From Lysobacter sp. M2-1 (GTDB taxonomy: Bacteria; Pseudomonadota; Gammaproteobacteria; Xanthomonadales; Xanthomonadaceae): a DNA stretch of 64,000 nt. The stretch is from positions 341,439 to 405,438 of the forward strand of contig NZ_JAKPBU010000005.1 of assembly GCF_022662495.1 (NCBI RefSeq). The letters run 5' to 3'. A model generated the notes under the pieces. It worked only from the letters and a program-made list of their open reading frames with translations. It did not search any database and was not told the DNA's origin. The translations under genes and the position numbers were made by a program. This document shows positions 8,117 to 16,678 of the stretch, piece after piece. How positions within the stretch are numbered: position 1 is the first letter of the stretch; each line of letters begins with the position of its first letter.

Positions 8117-9988
8117 ATGCGAATCGGCGCGTCACGCTGGCTGATGGCCGCGTTGCTGGCGGGCCTGCCGTTGCTGGCGGACGCGCAGGGCTACGCGCCA
8201 CGTCCGCAGGCCAGTGCGAATGTAGCTCCGGCTTTGGATGACGCCGAAGCCGGATCCGTGCCTCTGGCTAACCTGCCGGCGCGCCAGCGGCGCAGCCTCA
8301 ACGGCACCTGGCAGGCGCTGGTCGACCCGTACGCCGATGGCATCGGCCAGTGGAAGGCGGTGTGGAAGGACCGTACCGCCAGCGGCAACACCGAGTTCAT
8401 CGAGTACGGCTTCGACGATGCCAACACGCTGCAGGTGCCGGGCGATTTCAACACCCAACGGCCCGAGCTGCTGTATCTGGAAGGTTCGGTCTGGTATCGC
8501 AAGACGTTCGACTACGAGCTCGCCGACGCGCGTCGCGCCGGGCGGCGCGTGTTCGTGCATTTCGGTGGCGCGAACTACCGCACCGATGTGTTCCTCAACG
8601 GAGAGAAACTCGGCAGCCACGAAGGCGGCTTCACGCCGTTCCAGTTCGAACTGACGGGGCGGGTGAAGCAGGGCGAGAACCGCCTGTTGGTGCACGTCAA
8701 CAACGCACGCCGCAAGGACGGCATCCCGGCACTGGGCTTCGACTGGTTCAACTACGGCGGCCTGACCCGCGACGTGGATCTGGTGGAAACGCCGGCCACC
8801 TACATCCAGGACTACTTCATCCAGCTCGCGCCGGGCTCGCAGCGGCGCGTCGAGGGTTGGGTGAAACTGGCCGGCAGCGCGCCGCAACAATTCGTGCGCG
8901 TGCGCATTCCCGAGCTGGATGTCGACGAGCAGGTGCAGGCCGGTGCCGACGGTTACGCACCGGTGCGTTTCGAGGCGCCGTTCGCGCTGTGGTCGCCGGC
9001 GCAGCCCAGGCTCTACAGGGTGCAGGTCTCCACCCCGGACGATGCGCTGGAGGAGGACATCGGCTTCCGCAGCCTCGCCGTACGTGGCGACGAGATTCTG
9101 CTCAACGGCAAACCCCTGTTCCTGCGCGGGGTCAATGTCCACGAAGAAATCGACGGTCGCCGCGCGCATTCGCCGGAAGATGCGCGCCGCCTGCTGCAGC
9201 ACGCCCGCGACCTTGGCGCCAACTTCGTGCGCCTGGCGCATTACCCGCACACCGAGCACCTGGTGCGCATGGCCGACCGCATGGGCCTGCTGCTGTGGCA
9301 GGAGATCCCGGTCTACCAGGGCATCGACTTCGCCGATGCCGGCATGCAGGCCCGGCTCGATGCGATGCTGAGCGAAATGATCGCCCGCGATCGCAACCGC
9401 GCGGGTGTCGCGTTCTGGGGCGTCGCCAACGAAACCAGCCCCGGTCCGGAGCGCAATGCCGCGCTGGCGGCACTGGCGCGACGCTCGCGCGAACTCGATC
9501 CGACGCGGCTGGTCGCGGCGGCGCTCTACGCGCCCGGAATCGATGGCGGCAAGGTAACCGTGAGCGACCCGCTGGTCGCCGCGCTGGACGTGGTCGGCAT
9601 CAATGAATATTTCGGCTGGTACGTGCCGTGGCCGGCCGAGCCCGAACAGGTGACGTGGACGCCGTTCGGCAAGCCGTTGATCGTCAGCGAATTCGGCGCC
9701 GAGTCGCGCCATGGCCGCCACGGCGCCGACGACATCGCCAGCGCCTGGAACGAGGAGTTCCAGGCCGAGTTCTATCGCAAGCAGCTGCGCATGCTGGCGC
9801 GGATCCCGTTCCTGCGCGGCACCGCGCCCTGGGTGATGATGGATTTCCGCTCGCCGGTGCGCATGCATCCGTTCCAGGCCGGCTACAACCGCAAGGGGCT
9901 GCTGTCCGAACGCGGCGAGCGCAAGCTGGCCTGGTCGGTGATACGGGACCACTACATCCGTGACGACCACAGGGAGCTCGAACCTTGA
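8117..9988 (+). CDS. GH2 family exo-beta-glycosidase
   Basis: Glycoside hydrolase family 2, 623 residues, with a signal peptide (MRIGASRWLMAALLAGLPLL, cleaved near ADA-QG). The order is sugar-binding jelly roll (about 40-220), immunoglobulin-like domain (about 230-310) and TIM barrel (about 320-610). The acid/base is Glu439 in GVANETS and the nucleophile is Glu525 in VSEFGAE. The overall look (GFDWFNYGGLTRDV, LRGVNVHEEIDG) is closer to beta-glucuronidase/short beta-galactosidase members than to LacZ. In this operon it may remove beta-galactosyl or beta-galacturonosyl side groups from xyloglucan. The ATG at 8117 is chosen because it follows the previous stop by one base and starts the signal peptide. 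Its TGA overlaps the TTG start of the next gene. Confidence 0.88.
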   Translation: MRIGASRWLMAALLAGLPLLADAQGYAPRPQASANVAPALDDAEAGSVPLANLPARQRRSLNGTWQALVDPYADGIGQWKAVWKDRTASGNTEFIEYGFDDANTLQVPGDFNTQRPELLYLEGSVWYRKTFDYELADARRAGRRVFVHFGGANYRTDVFLNGEKLGSHEGGFTPFQFELTGRVKQGENRLLVHVNNARRKDGIPALGFDWFNYGGLTRDVDLVETPATYIQDYFIQLAPGSQRRVEGWVKLAGSAPQQFVRVRIPELDVDEQVQAGADGYAPVRFEAPFALWSPAQPRLYRVQVSTPDDALEEDIGFRSLAVRGDEILLNGKPLFLRGVNVHEEIDGRRAHSPEDARRLLQHARDLGANFVRLAHYPHTEHLVRMADRMGLLLWQEIPVYQGIDFADAGMQARLDAMLSEMIARDRNRAGVAFWGVANETSPGPERNAALAALARRSRELDPTRLVAAALYAPGIDGGKVTVSDPLVAALDVVGINEYFGWYVPWPAEPEQVTWTPFGKPLIVSEFGAESRHGRHGADDIASAWNEEFQAEFYRKQLRMLARIPFLRGTAPWVMMDFRSPVRMHPFQAGYNRKGLLSERGERKLAWSVIRDHYIRDDHRELEP

Positions 9989-11928
9989 AACGCCATTTCG
10001 CCCTGCTCGGGGTGCTGCTTGCGATCTCGCCGGCACACGCCGAGATCAACCTGCCGCTGCTGTTTACCGACGGCGCGGTGGTGCAACGCGACCGGCCGCT
10101 GCCGGTATGGGGTTGGGCGACACCGGGTGCCAGGATCGAAGTCGGGTTCGACGGTGCCCAGGCCACGACGGTGGCCGGAGGCGATGGCGCATGGCGCATC
10201 GAGCTGCCTGCACACGCGGCGGGCGGACCTTACGTGCTGACGGTTCGCGAGGGCAAAGACGAGGTCGTCACCGTGCGCGACGTACTGATCGGCGACGTAT
10301 GGCTGGCGTCGGGTCAGTCGAACATGGAATGGCCGGTGGCGCAGGCACAGGGCGCCGAGCAGTTGATCGCGAGCGCGCACGACGCCGGCATCCGCCATTT
10401 CAAGGTACCCAAATCCTGGTCCGGCGAACCCGAGGCGCGCCTCGCCGGCGGCGAGTGGCGGACCGCTTCGCCGCAGACCGTCGCCGAATTCTCTGCGGTC
10501 GCCTATTCCTTTGCGCGCGAGCTGCGCGCCCGCGACCGCGACGTGCCGATCGGCATCATCGACAGCACCTGGGGCGGCAGCCGCATCGAGGCGTGGATGG
10601 ATGCGGAATCGTTGGGCGTGGAGCCCGCGGCGATGGCGGCAAAGATGCATGAGGTACGCGCCGCCGAAGATCGCGCCCTGGCGGAGGCGCGTGCGCGCCT
10701 GGCACGCTGGCCGGCGAACCCGGACGATGCCTCGTGGAAGGATGTCGATCTGGACGACGGCGACTGGGACACGATTCCCGTGCCAGGCCTGTGGGAGGCC
10801 GCGGGCTACAAGATGGATGGCGTGGCCTGGTACCGGACCAGCTTCGAGCTGAGCGCCGCGGAGGCGGCGAAAGGGGTCACGCTCGGCCTGGGGATGATCG
10901 ACGATAGCGACGACACCTGGGTCAACGGGATTCGCGTCGGCGGGCTGAGCAATCGATGGGATGCGCCACGCGAATACCGGGTCGGCCCCGAAGCGCTGCG
11001 CGCCGGGACCAACCACATCGCCGTGCGGGTGACCGACACCGGCGGCGGTGGTGGCATCCACGACACCCACAGCGATTCCGACCGCCACGCCGAAAGCGAT
11101 CTGCCCTACGTGCAACCGCTGGGCGGCTCGCGGCGCGCGCTGCCCGGGCAATGGAAGTTCCGTCCGGCGGCGGTCACCGTCGTCGTGGACGATGACAAGA
11201 ACCAGATCGAGACCCTGTTGTTCAACCGCATGATCCACCCGCTGCAGCCCTATCCGCTGGGCGGATTCCTGTGGTACCAGGGCGAAGCCAACGCCAACAC
11301 CGTTGCCGAGGCGCATCGCTATCGCGATCAGTTCGCATCCCTGATCCGCGGCTGGCGCGCCGACTGGGCGCAGCCGGATCTGCCGTTCCTGTGGGTGCAG
11401 CTGGCCAGCTTCCGCTCAGGCGCGGACACCGCGAGCGAGAGCCCGTGGTCGGTTCTGCGCGAGTCGCAGTCGGCGACGCTCGGACTGCCGGGGACCGCCC
11501 AGGTCGTGACGATCGACATCGGCGATCCCGACGACATCCACCCGCGCAACAAGCAGGAAGTCGGCCGGCGCATGGCCTTGGCGGCGCGCCATGTCGCCTA
11601 TGGCGAGTCGCTGGTGTATTCCGGGCCGGTGTATCGCGCCGTGCAATTCGACGGCCGCAACGCGCGCATCGCATTCGACACGCAGGGCAGCACGCTGGCA
11701 GTGCGCGGCGGCGGGCAGTCCGTGCAAGGCTTCGAGGTCGCCGGCGACGATCGCAGCTTCCATCCGGCGCAGGCTACGATCGAAGGCGATGGCGTCGTGG
11801 TGAGTAGCGAGGCCGTCGCGCAGCCGAAGGCCGTACGCTATGCGTGGCGTGACAATCCGGAAGACGCGGATCTGGCCAATCGCGAAGGGCTGCCGGCTTC
11901 GCCGTTCCGGACGGACGACTGGCAGTGA
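9985..11928 (+). CDS. CE20-type xyloglucan acetylesterase (sialate O-acetylesterase-like)
   Basis: SGNH-fold carbohydrate esterase, 647 residues with signal peptide (MKRHFALLGVLLAISPAHA). The catalytic serine is Ser112 in ASGQSNMEW, and the Asp/His pair is Asp516 and His519 in DPDDIHP. Around residues 247-350 a beta-sandwich (SWKDVDLDDGDWDTIPVPG to GTNHIAVRVTDTG) interrupts the SGNH domain, which resumes at about 400 (GGFLWYQGEAN). This split architecture matches family CE20, which I recall was founded on a Xanthomonas xyloglucan acetylesterase. It would deacetylate galactosyl side chains so that galactosidase and fucosidase can act. The start is TTG at 9985, overlapping the previous stop as TTGA, with GGGAG upstream. 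General annotation would be sialate O-acetylesterase, but sialic acid is unlikely here. Confidence 0.88.
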   Translation: MKRHFALLGVLLAISPAHAEINLPLLFTDGAVVQRDRPLPVWGWATPGARIEVGFDGAQATTVAGGDGAWRIELPAHAAGGPYVLTVREGKDEVVTVRDVLIGDVWLASGQSNMEWPVAQAQGAEQLIASAHDAGIRHFKVPKSWSGEPEARLAGGEWRTASPQTVAEFSAVAYSFARELRARDRDVPIGIIDSTWGGSRIEAWMDAESLGVEPAAMAAKMHEVRAAEDRALAEARARLARWPANPDDASWKDVDLDDGDWDTIPVPGLWEAAGYKMDGVAWYRTSFELSAAEAAKGVTLGLGMIDDSDDTWVNGIRVGGLSNRWDAPREYRVGPEALRAGTNHIAVRVTDTGGGGGIHDTHSDSDRHAESDLPYVQPLGGSRRALPGQWKFRPAAVTVVVDDDKNQIETLLFNRMIHPLQPYPLGGFLWYQGEANANTVAEAHRYRDQFASLIRGWRADWAQPDLPFLWVQLASFRSGADTASESPWSVLRESQSATLGLPGTAQVVTIDIGDPDDIHPRNKQEVGRRMALAARHVAYGESLVYSGPVYRAVQFDGRNARIAFDTQGSTLAVRGGGQSVQGFEVAGDDRSFHPAQATIEGDGVVVSSEAVAQPKAVRYAWRDNPEDADLANREGLPASPFRTDDWQ

Positions 11929-11939
11929 CCGGGAATTGC

Positions 11940-13646
11940 ATGATGAACAGGTGTGTAGGAGCGCATGCGCTTTTGAGGCACATCGCGCTGGCCGCGGTGT
12001 TCGTTCTCGCCGCCTGCAGCCCGCCGTCCGCCACGCACAATGGCGCCGATGCGGCCGAAACCCCCACCGCCGCTGCAGCGGCCAGGAAGGCCGAGGCGCC
12101 GATTCCCAAGCTGGTCACCGAGCATGGCCGCCACGCATTGCTGGTCGACGGCGAGCCCTTCCTGATCCTCGGCGCGCAGGTCAACAACTCCAGCAACTAT
12201 CCGGCAGTGCTGCCGCAGGTGTGGCCTGCGATCGAGATCCTCGATCCCAACACGGTGATGGTGCCGATCGCCTGGGAGCAGATCGAGCCGAAGGAAGGCA
12301 CGTTCGATTTCTCCTTCCTCGACACCCTGCTGGCGCAGGCGCGCGAGCGCGACAAGCGCCTGGTGCTGCTCTGGTTCGCCACCTGGAAGAACAACGGCCC
12401 CAACTACGCGCCGGCCTGGGTCAAGCTGGATAACAAGCGCTTCCCGCGCGTGATCACCGCCGAGGGCAAAACCCTCAACTCGCTGTCGCCGCATGCCGGG
12501 GCCACGCTGGAAGCGGACAGGAAGGCGTTCGTGCAGTTGATGCGGCATCTGAAACAGGCCGATCCGCAGCGTACGGTGATCATGGTGCAGCCGCAGAACG
12601 AACCGGGTACCTATGGTTCGCCGCGCGACTTCTCGCCGCTGGCGCAGCAGGTGTTCGACGCCGCGGTGCCGGAGGTGCTGGTCAAAGGGCTGAAGAAACA
12701 GCCGGGCACATGGCGGGAAGTGTTCGGCACCGATGCCGATGAATACTTCCACGCCTGGCACGTCGCCCACTACATCGACCAGGTCGCCGCGGCCGGCAAG
12801 GCCGAATATCCGCTGCCGATGTACGTCAACGCTGCGCTGCGCGACCCGTTCACGCCCGGCCTGCCGGGCCAGTACGAGAGCGGCGGGCCAACCGACAACG
12901 TACTCGACATCTACAAGCTGGCGGCGCCCAACATCGACCTGCTGACGCCGGACATCTACATGCGCGAGTACGAGAAACACACCACCGTGCTCGACCGCTA
13001 TTCGCGCCCGGACAATGCGCTGTTCGTCTCGGAAACCGGCAACGACACACCGTTCGCCCGCTATTTCTTCGCCGCGCTCGGGCAGCAGGCGATCGGCTGG
13101 TCGCCGTTCGGGATCGACTTCACCAGATATTCCAATTGGCCGCTGGGCGCCAGGCGCATGGACGCCGAAACGCTGGCGCCGTTCGCGCTGAACTACAAGC
13201 TGGTCAAGCCGGCGGCGCGCCTGATCGCGAAGCAGAGTTTTGCCGGCAAGGTGCACGGCACGGCGGAGCGCGCGGGCGAACCCGAGCAGCAGCTGACGTT
13301 GAACGAGCGCTGGAACGCGACCATCACCTACGGCGTGCCCCAGTTCTGGTTCCAGGGGCCGCCGCCGGGCAACCCGGAGCCGACCGGCGCGGCCCTGATC
13401 GTCGAACTGGCGCCGGACGAGTTCCTCGTCACCGGCTACCACGCGCGGGTATCGATCCATCCGGCCGACGATGACGTGCACATGATCTACGACCGCGTCG
13501 AAGAAGGCACGTACGACCAACGCGGCGCATGGAAATTCATGCGCGTGTGGAACGGCGACCAGACCGATTACGGACTCAACTTCTCCAGCGCCGTGCAGTT
13601 GCTGCGGGTGAAGCTGGCGACCTACGACAGCACAGGTGGGCCATGA
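11940..13646 (+). CDS. GH35 beta-galactosidase lipoprotein with DUF5597-type C-terminus
   Basis: Family 35 beta-galactosidase of the short bacterial type, 568 residues, with a lipobox (VFVLAAC) at the end of the signal sequence. The TIM barrel carries the acid/base Glu221 in VQPQNEPGTYG and nucleophile Glu365 in FVSETGND. The last ~150 residues match the DUF5597 domain seen in Xanthomonas and Cellvibrio GH35 enzymes acting on xyloglucan oligosaccharides. It would remove beta-1,2-galactose from xylosyl branches. Start choice is uncertain: GTG 11925 overlaps the previous stop (GTGA), while ATG 11940 and ATG 11943 follow a GGGA; I use 11940. The codons for the signal-peptide n-region contain a REP-like head (11954-11970). 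Confidence 0.9.
   Translation: MMNRCVGAHALLRHIALAAVFVLAACSPPSATHNGADAAETPTAAAAARKAEAPIPKLVTEHGRHALLVDGEPFLILGAQVNNSSNYPAVLPQVWPAIEILDPNTVMVPIAWEQIEPKEGTFDFSFLDTLLAQARERDKRLVLLWFATWKNNGPNYAPAWVKLDNKRFPRVITAEGKTLNSLSPHAGATLEADRKAFVQLMRHLKQADPQRTVIMVQPQNEPGTYGSPRDFSPLAQQVFDAAVPEVLVKGLKKQPGTWREVFGTDADEYFHAWHVAHYIDQVAAAGKAEYPLPMYVNAALRDPFTPGLPGQYESGGPTDNVLDIYKLAAPNIDLLTPDIYMREYEKHTTVLDRYSRPDNALFVSETGNDTPFARYFFAALGQQAIGWSPFGIDFTRYSNWPLGARRMDAETLAPFALNYKLVKPAARLIAKQSFAGKVHGTAERAGEPEQQLTLNERWNATITYGVPQFWFQGPPPGNPEPTGAALIVELAPDEFLVTGYHARVSIHPADDDVHMIYDRVEEGTYDQRGAWKFMRVWNGDQTDYGLNFSSAVQLLRVKLATYDSTGGP
11954..11970 (+). repeat. REP-like head inside the GH35 signal-peptide codons
   Basis: TGTAGGAGCGCATGCGC shares the TGTAGGAGCG head of the dispersed REP and continues as a GCGC-AT-GCGC palindrome. 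It lies 12 bases inside the GH35 reading frame, encoding the CVGAHA part of the n-region. Could be coincidence because only the head matches. Confidence 0.35.
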
Positions 13647-13708
13647 AGCCCCCGAATCTCCCACCGTTTGCGAGTCATCCCACTCCTGTCTCACAGAGGC
13701 TTATCGGC

Positions 13709-16666
13709 ATGATCCATATCCCGCGTTCGCTCCCAGCACCGTCGCGGCCGCAGCCGCTTGCGGTTCCGACCATCCGGCGCTGGGCGCCATTGCTGATGGC
13801 CGCACTGCTGTCGGCATGCGCAGCGGCGGAGGACTCGCCGGCATCGCAAGCCGCCGCGTCGCAGGGTTATGAGAAGACCGACCGTGGCATCGTCGTGCAT
13901 CCGACTGCCGAAGGCGCCGCCGACGTGCGGCTGCAGGTGGTGAACGACGGCATCATCCGGGTCAGCGCTGATCCCGATGGCGACTTCGCTCGCTCCGAGA
14001 GCCTGATGCGGGTGAAGGACGAAGGGGCGCCGCCTTCGTTCGAGGTCACCAGCAGCGACGGCAAGGTGCGCCTGGCGACCGCGCGCGTGACCGCGGAGGT
14101 GGCGCAGGACACCGGCCGTGTCAGCTTTCTCGACCAGAACGGCAAGCCGATCCTGTCGGAAGTGCCCGGTGGCCGTACGTTCACGCCGCTGAAGGTCGAA
14201 GGCAAGGACTATCTCAGCGTGCGCCAGCGCTTCGAGTCGCCGGACGACGAGGCGATCTACGGCTTCGGCCAGCACCAGCAGGGCTGGATGAACCAGAAGG
14301 GCCGCGACGTCGAACTGCAGCAAAACAACATCGACATGGCGGTGCCGTTCCTGGTATCGAGCCGTAACTACGGCCTGCTGTGGGACAACAATTCGATCAC
14401 CCGCATGGGCGATCCGCGCGGCCTGCAGCCGCTGCCGAAGTCGCTGACGTTGTACGACGCCAACGGCAAGGAGGGCGCATTGACTGCGCGCTACTCGGTG
14501 GGCGGCGTGCAGAAGGTCGAGCGGCGCGAATCTGAGATCAACTACCAGTACATCAAGGACCTCAAGCAGTGGCCGGCCGAAGCGAAGGCGACGGCTGAGC
14601 AGGGGCAGGCGCCGCCGCGTCTGCAGGCGACCTGGGAAGGCGAGATCGAGGCGCAGACGCCAGGGCGGCATACGTTCTCGCTGTATTCCAGCGAGTACGC
14701 GAAACTGTGGGTCGACGGCAAGCTGGTGATCGACCGCTGGCGCCAGAACTGGAACCCGTGGCACCACGAGTTCGCACTGGAGATGAAGCCCGGCCAGCGC
14801 CACAAGCTGAAGATCGAATGGGACCTGATCGATCCCAGCTACATCGCCCTGCTGCACCGCGACCCGCTGCCGTCGGCCGAAGCGAAGGACCTGTCGCTGT
14901 GGTCCGAAGCCGGGCAGATGATCGACTACTACTTCGTCGCCGGTGACTCCCTCGACGCGGCGGTCGCCGGCTATCGCCAGCTCACCGGCAAGTCGGTGCT
15001 GCTGCCGAAGTGGGCCTATGGCTTCTGGCAGAGCCGCGAACGCTACAAGACCCAGGACGAACTCACCGGCGCGCTGGACGAATACCGCAAGCGCAAGCTG
15101 CCCATCGACAACATCGTGATGGACTGGTCGTACTGGCCGGAGGACGCCTGGGGCTCGCACGATTTCGACAAGGCGCGTTTCCCGGACGCGAAGGGCATGG
15201 TCGACCATGTCCACGCCAACAATGCGCAGATCATGATCTCGGTGTGGCCGAAGTTCTATCCCAGCACCGCCAACTTCAAGGAGCTCGACAGCAAGGGCTA
15301 CATGTACAAGCGCAACATCGAAGTCGGCGAGAAGGACTGGATCGGCCCCGGCTACACCTCGTCGTTCTACGATCCTTACGCCAAGCAGGCACGCGACATC
15401 TACTGGCGCCAGATCGACGAGAAGCTCAACGCGATCGGCATGGACGCGTGGTGGCTGGACGCCGACGAGCCCGACCTGCATTCCAACCTCGATGTCGAAG
15501 AACGCAAGGCGCGCACCACGCCGACCGCGCTGGGCCCGTCGACGGAACTCTTCAACTCCTATCCGCTGCCGCACACCCAGGGCGTCTACGAGGGCGATCG
15601 GGCGAAGGATCCGGACAAGCGCGTGTTCATCCTTTCGCGCAAGGGCTATGCCGGCACCCAGCGCAACGCGGTGGCGGTGTGGAGCGGCGATGTGGTCTCG
15701 CGCTGGGACGACCTGCGCGACCAGATCTCGGCCGGCGTCAACCTGTCGATGTCGGGCCTGGCCAACTGGACCTTCGACATCGGCGGCTTCGCGGTCGAGA
15801 AGCGCTACGAGAACCAGGATCCCGCGCATCTGCCGGAGTGGCGCGAGCTGAACCTGCGCTGGTTCCAGTTCGGCGCGTTCGCGCCGATCTTCCGCTCGCA
15901 CGGGCAGTTGCCGTATCGCGAGATCTGGAACATCTCGCCGGAAGGCACGCCGGTCTACGACAGTCTGGTCTACTACGACAAGCTGCGCTACACGCTGCTG
16001 CCGTACATCTACACGCTGGCCGGCGACGTGCATCACCGCGACGGCACCTTCATGCGTGCGCTGGCGATGGACTTTCCGGGTGATGCCAGGGTGCGCGACA
16101 TCAACGACCAGTACCTGTTCGGCCCCGCGTTCCTGGTCGCTCCGGTGACGAAGTTCAAGGCCACCAGCCGCGAGGTTTACCTGCCTGCGGGCACGTCGTG
16201 GATCGATTTCAACACCGGCAAGCGCTTCGATGGCGGGCAGGCGATCCAGGCCGATGCGCCGTTGGCGCGGATGCCGTTGTTCGTGCGGGCCGGTTCGATC
16301 GTGCCGACGGGTCCGGTGCTGCAACACGTCGACGAGCAGCCAAACGCTCCGCTCACGGTCGTGGTCTATACCGGCGCCGACGGGAAGTTCTCGCTGTACG
16401 AGGACGACGGCCGCAGCTACGGCTACGAAAAAGGTCAGTTCAGCCGTATCCCGCTCGCTTGGAGCGAAAAGAGCGGCGAGCTGACGATCGGTGCGCGCGA
16501 AGGATCGTGGCCCGGCATGCAGGCCACGCGCACGATCCATGTGCGTTGGGTGGACGGTCCGCGCAACGATGCGGGTGCCCTGGAACCGGCGACCGATGCC
16601 ACCGTGCAGTACGACGGCAAGGCAGTCACCGTGCGCAAGGCGCCGGCAACCGGGTCCGGCAAGTGA
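13709..16666 (+). CDS. GH31 alpha-xylosidase with PA14 insert
   Basis: Family 31 retaining alpha-xylosidase, 985 residues from ATG 13709, predicted lipoprotein (LLMAALLSAC). Order: N-terminal beta-sandwich; a PA14 domain inserted near residues 280-390 (WEGEIEAQTPGRHTFSLYSS to LKIEWDLID); the TIM barrel; C-terminal beta domains with a DUF5110-like end. The nucleophile is Asp584 in WWLDADEP; VWSGDV holds the candidate acid/base. PA14-containing GH31 enzymes of this layout are known alpha-xylosidases acting on xyloglucan oligosaccharides. An alternative start ATG 13643 overlaps the GH35 stop (ATGA) and has AGGTGG upstream, but gives an n-region of more than 40 residues; 13709 follows AGAGG and gives a shorter one. 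It trims non-reducing-end xylose, alternating with the GH3 enzyme. Confidence 0.92.
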   Translation: MIHIPRSLPAPSRPQPLAVPTIRRWAPLLMAALLSACAAAEDSPASQAAASQGYEKTDRGIVVHPTAEGAADVRLQVVNDGIIRVSADPDGDFARSESLMRVKDEGAPPSFEVTSSDGKVRLATARVTAEVAQDTGRVSFLDQNGKPILSEVPGGRTFTPLKVEGKDYLSVRQRFESPDDEAIYGFGQHQQGWMNQKGRDVELQQNNIDMAVPFLVSSRNYGLLWDNNSITRMGDPRGLQPLPKSLTLYDANGKEGALTARYSVGGVQKVERRESEINYQYIKDLKQWPAEAKATAEQGQAPPRLQATWEGEIEAQTPGRHTFSLYSSEYAKLWVDGKLVIDRWRQNWNPWHHEFALEMKPGQRHKLKIEWDLIDPSYIALLHRDPLPSAEAKDLSLWSEAGQMIDYYFVAGDSLDAAVAGYRQLTGKSVLLPKWAYGFWQSRERYKTQDELTGALDEYRKRKLPIDNIVMDWSYWPEDAWGSHDFDKARFPDAKGMVDHVHANNAQIMISVWPKFYPSTANFKELDSKGYMYKRNIEVGEKDWIGPGYTSSFYDPYAKQARDIYWRQIDEKLNAIGMDAWWLDADEPDLHSNLDVEERKARTTPTALGPSTELFNSYPLPHTQGVYEGDRAKDPDKRVFILSRKGYAGTQRNAVAVWSGDVVSRWDDLRDQISAGVNLSMSGLANWTFDIGGFAVEKRYENQDPAHLPEWRELNLRWFQFGAFAPIFRSHGQLPYREIWNISPEGTPVYDSLVYYDKLRYTLLPYIYTLAGDVHHRDGTFMRALAMDFPGDARVRDINDQYLFGPAFLVAPVTKFKATSREVYLPAGTSWIDFNTGKRFDGGQAIQADAPLARMPLFVRAGSIVPTGPVLQHVDEQPNAPLTVVVYTGADGKFSLYEDDGRSYGYEKGQFSRIPLAWSEKSGELTIGAREGSWPGMQATRTIHVRWVDGPRNDAGALEPATDATVQYDGKAVTVRKAPATGSGK

Positions 16667-16678
16667 TCGCGGCCTGAG

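Noticed and set aside
11943..13646. Truncated or frameshifted GH35 gene
   Set aside because: Catalytic residues, lipobox and C-terminal domain are all present in one frame; only the start codon is ambiguous.
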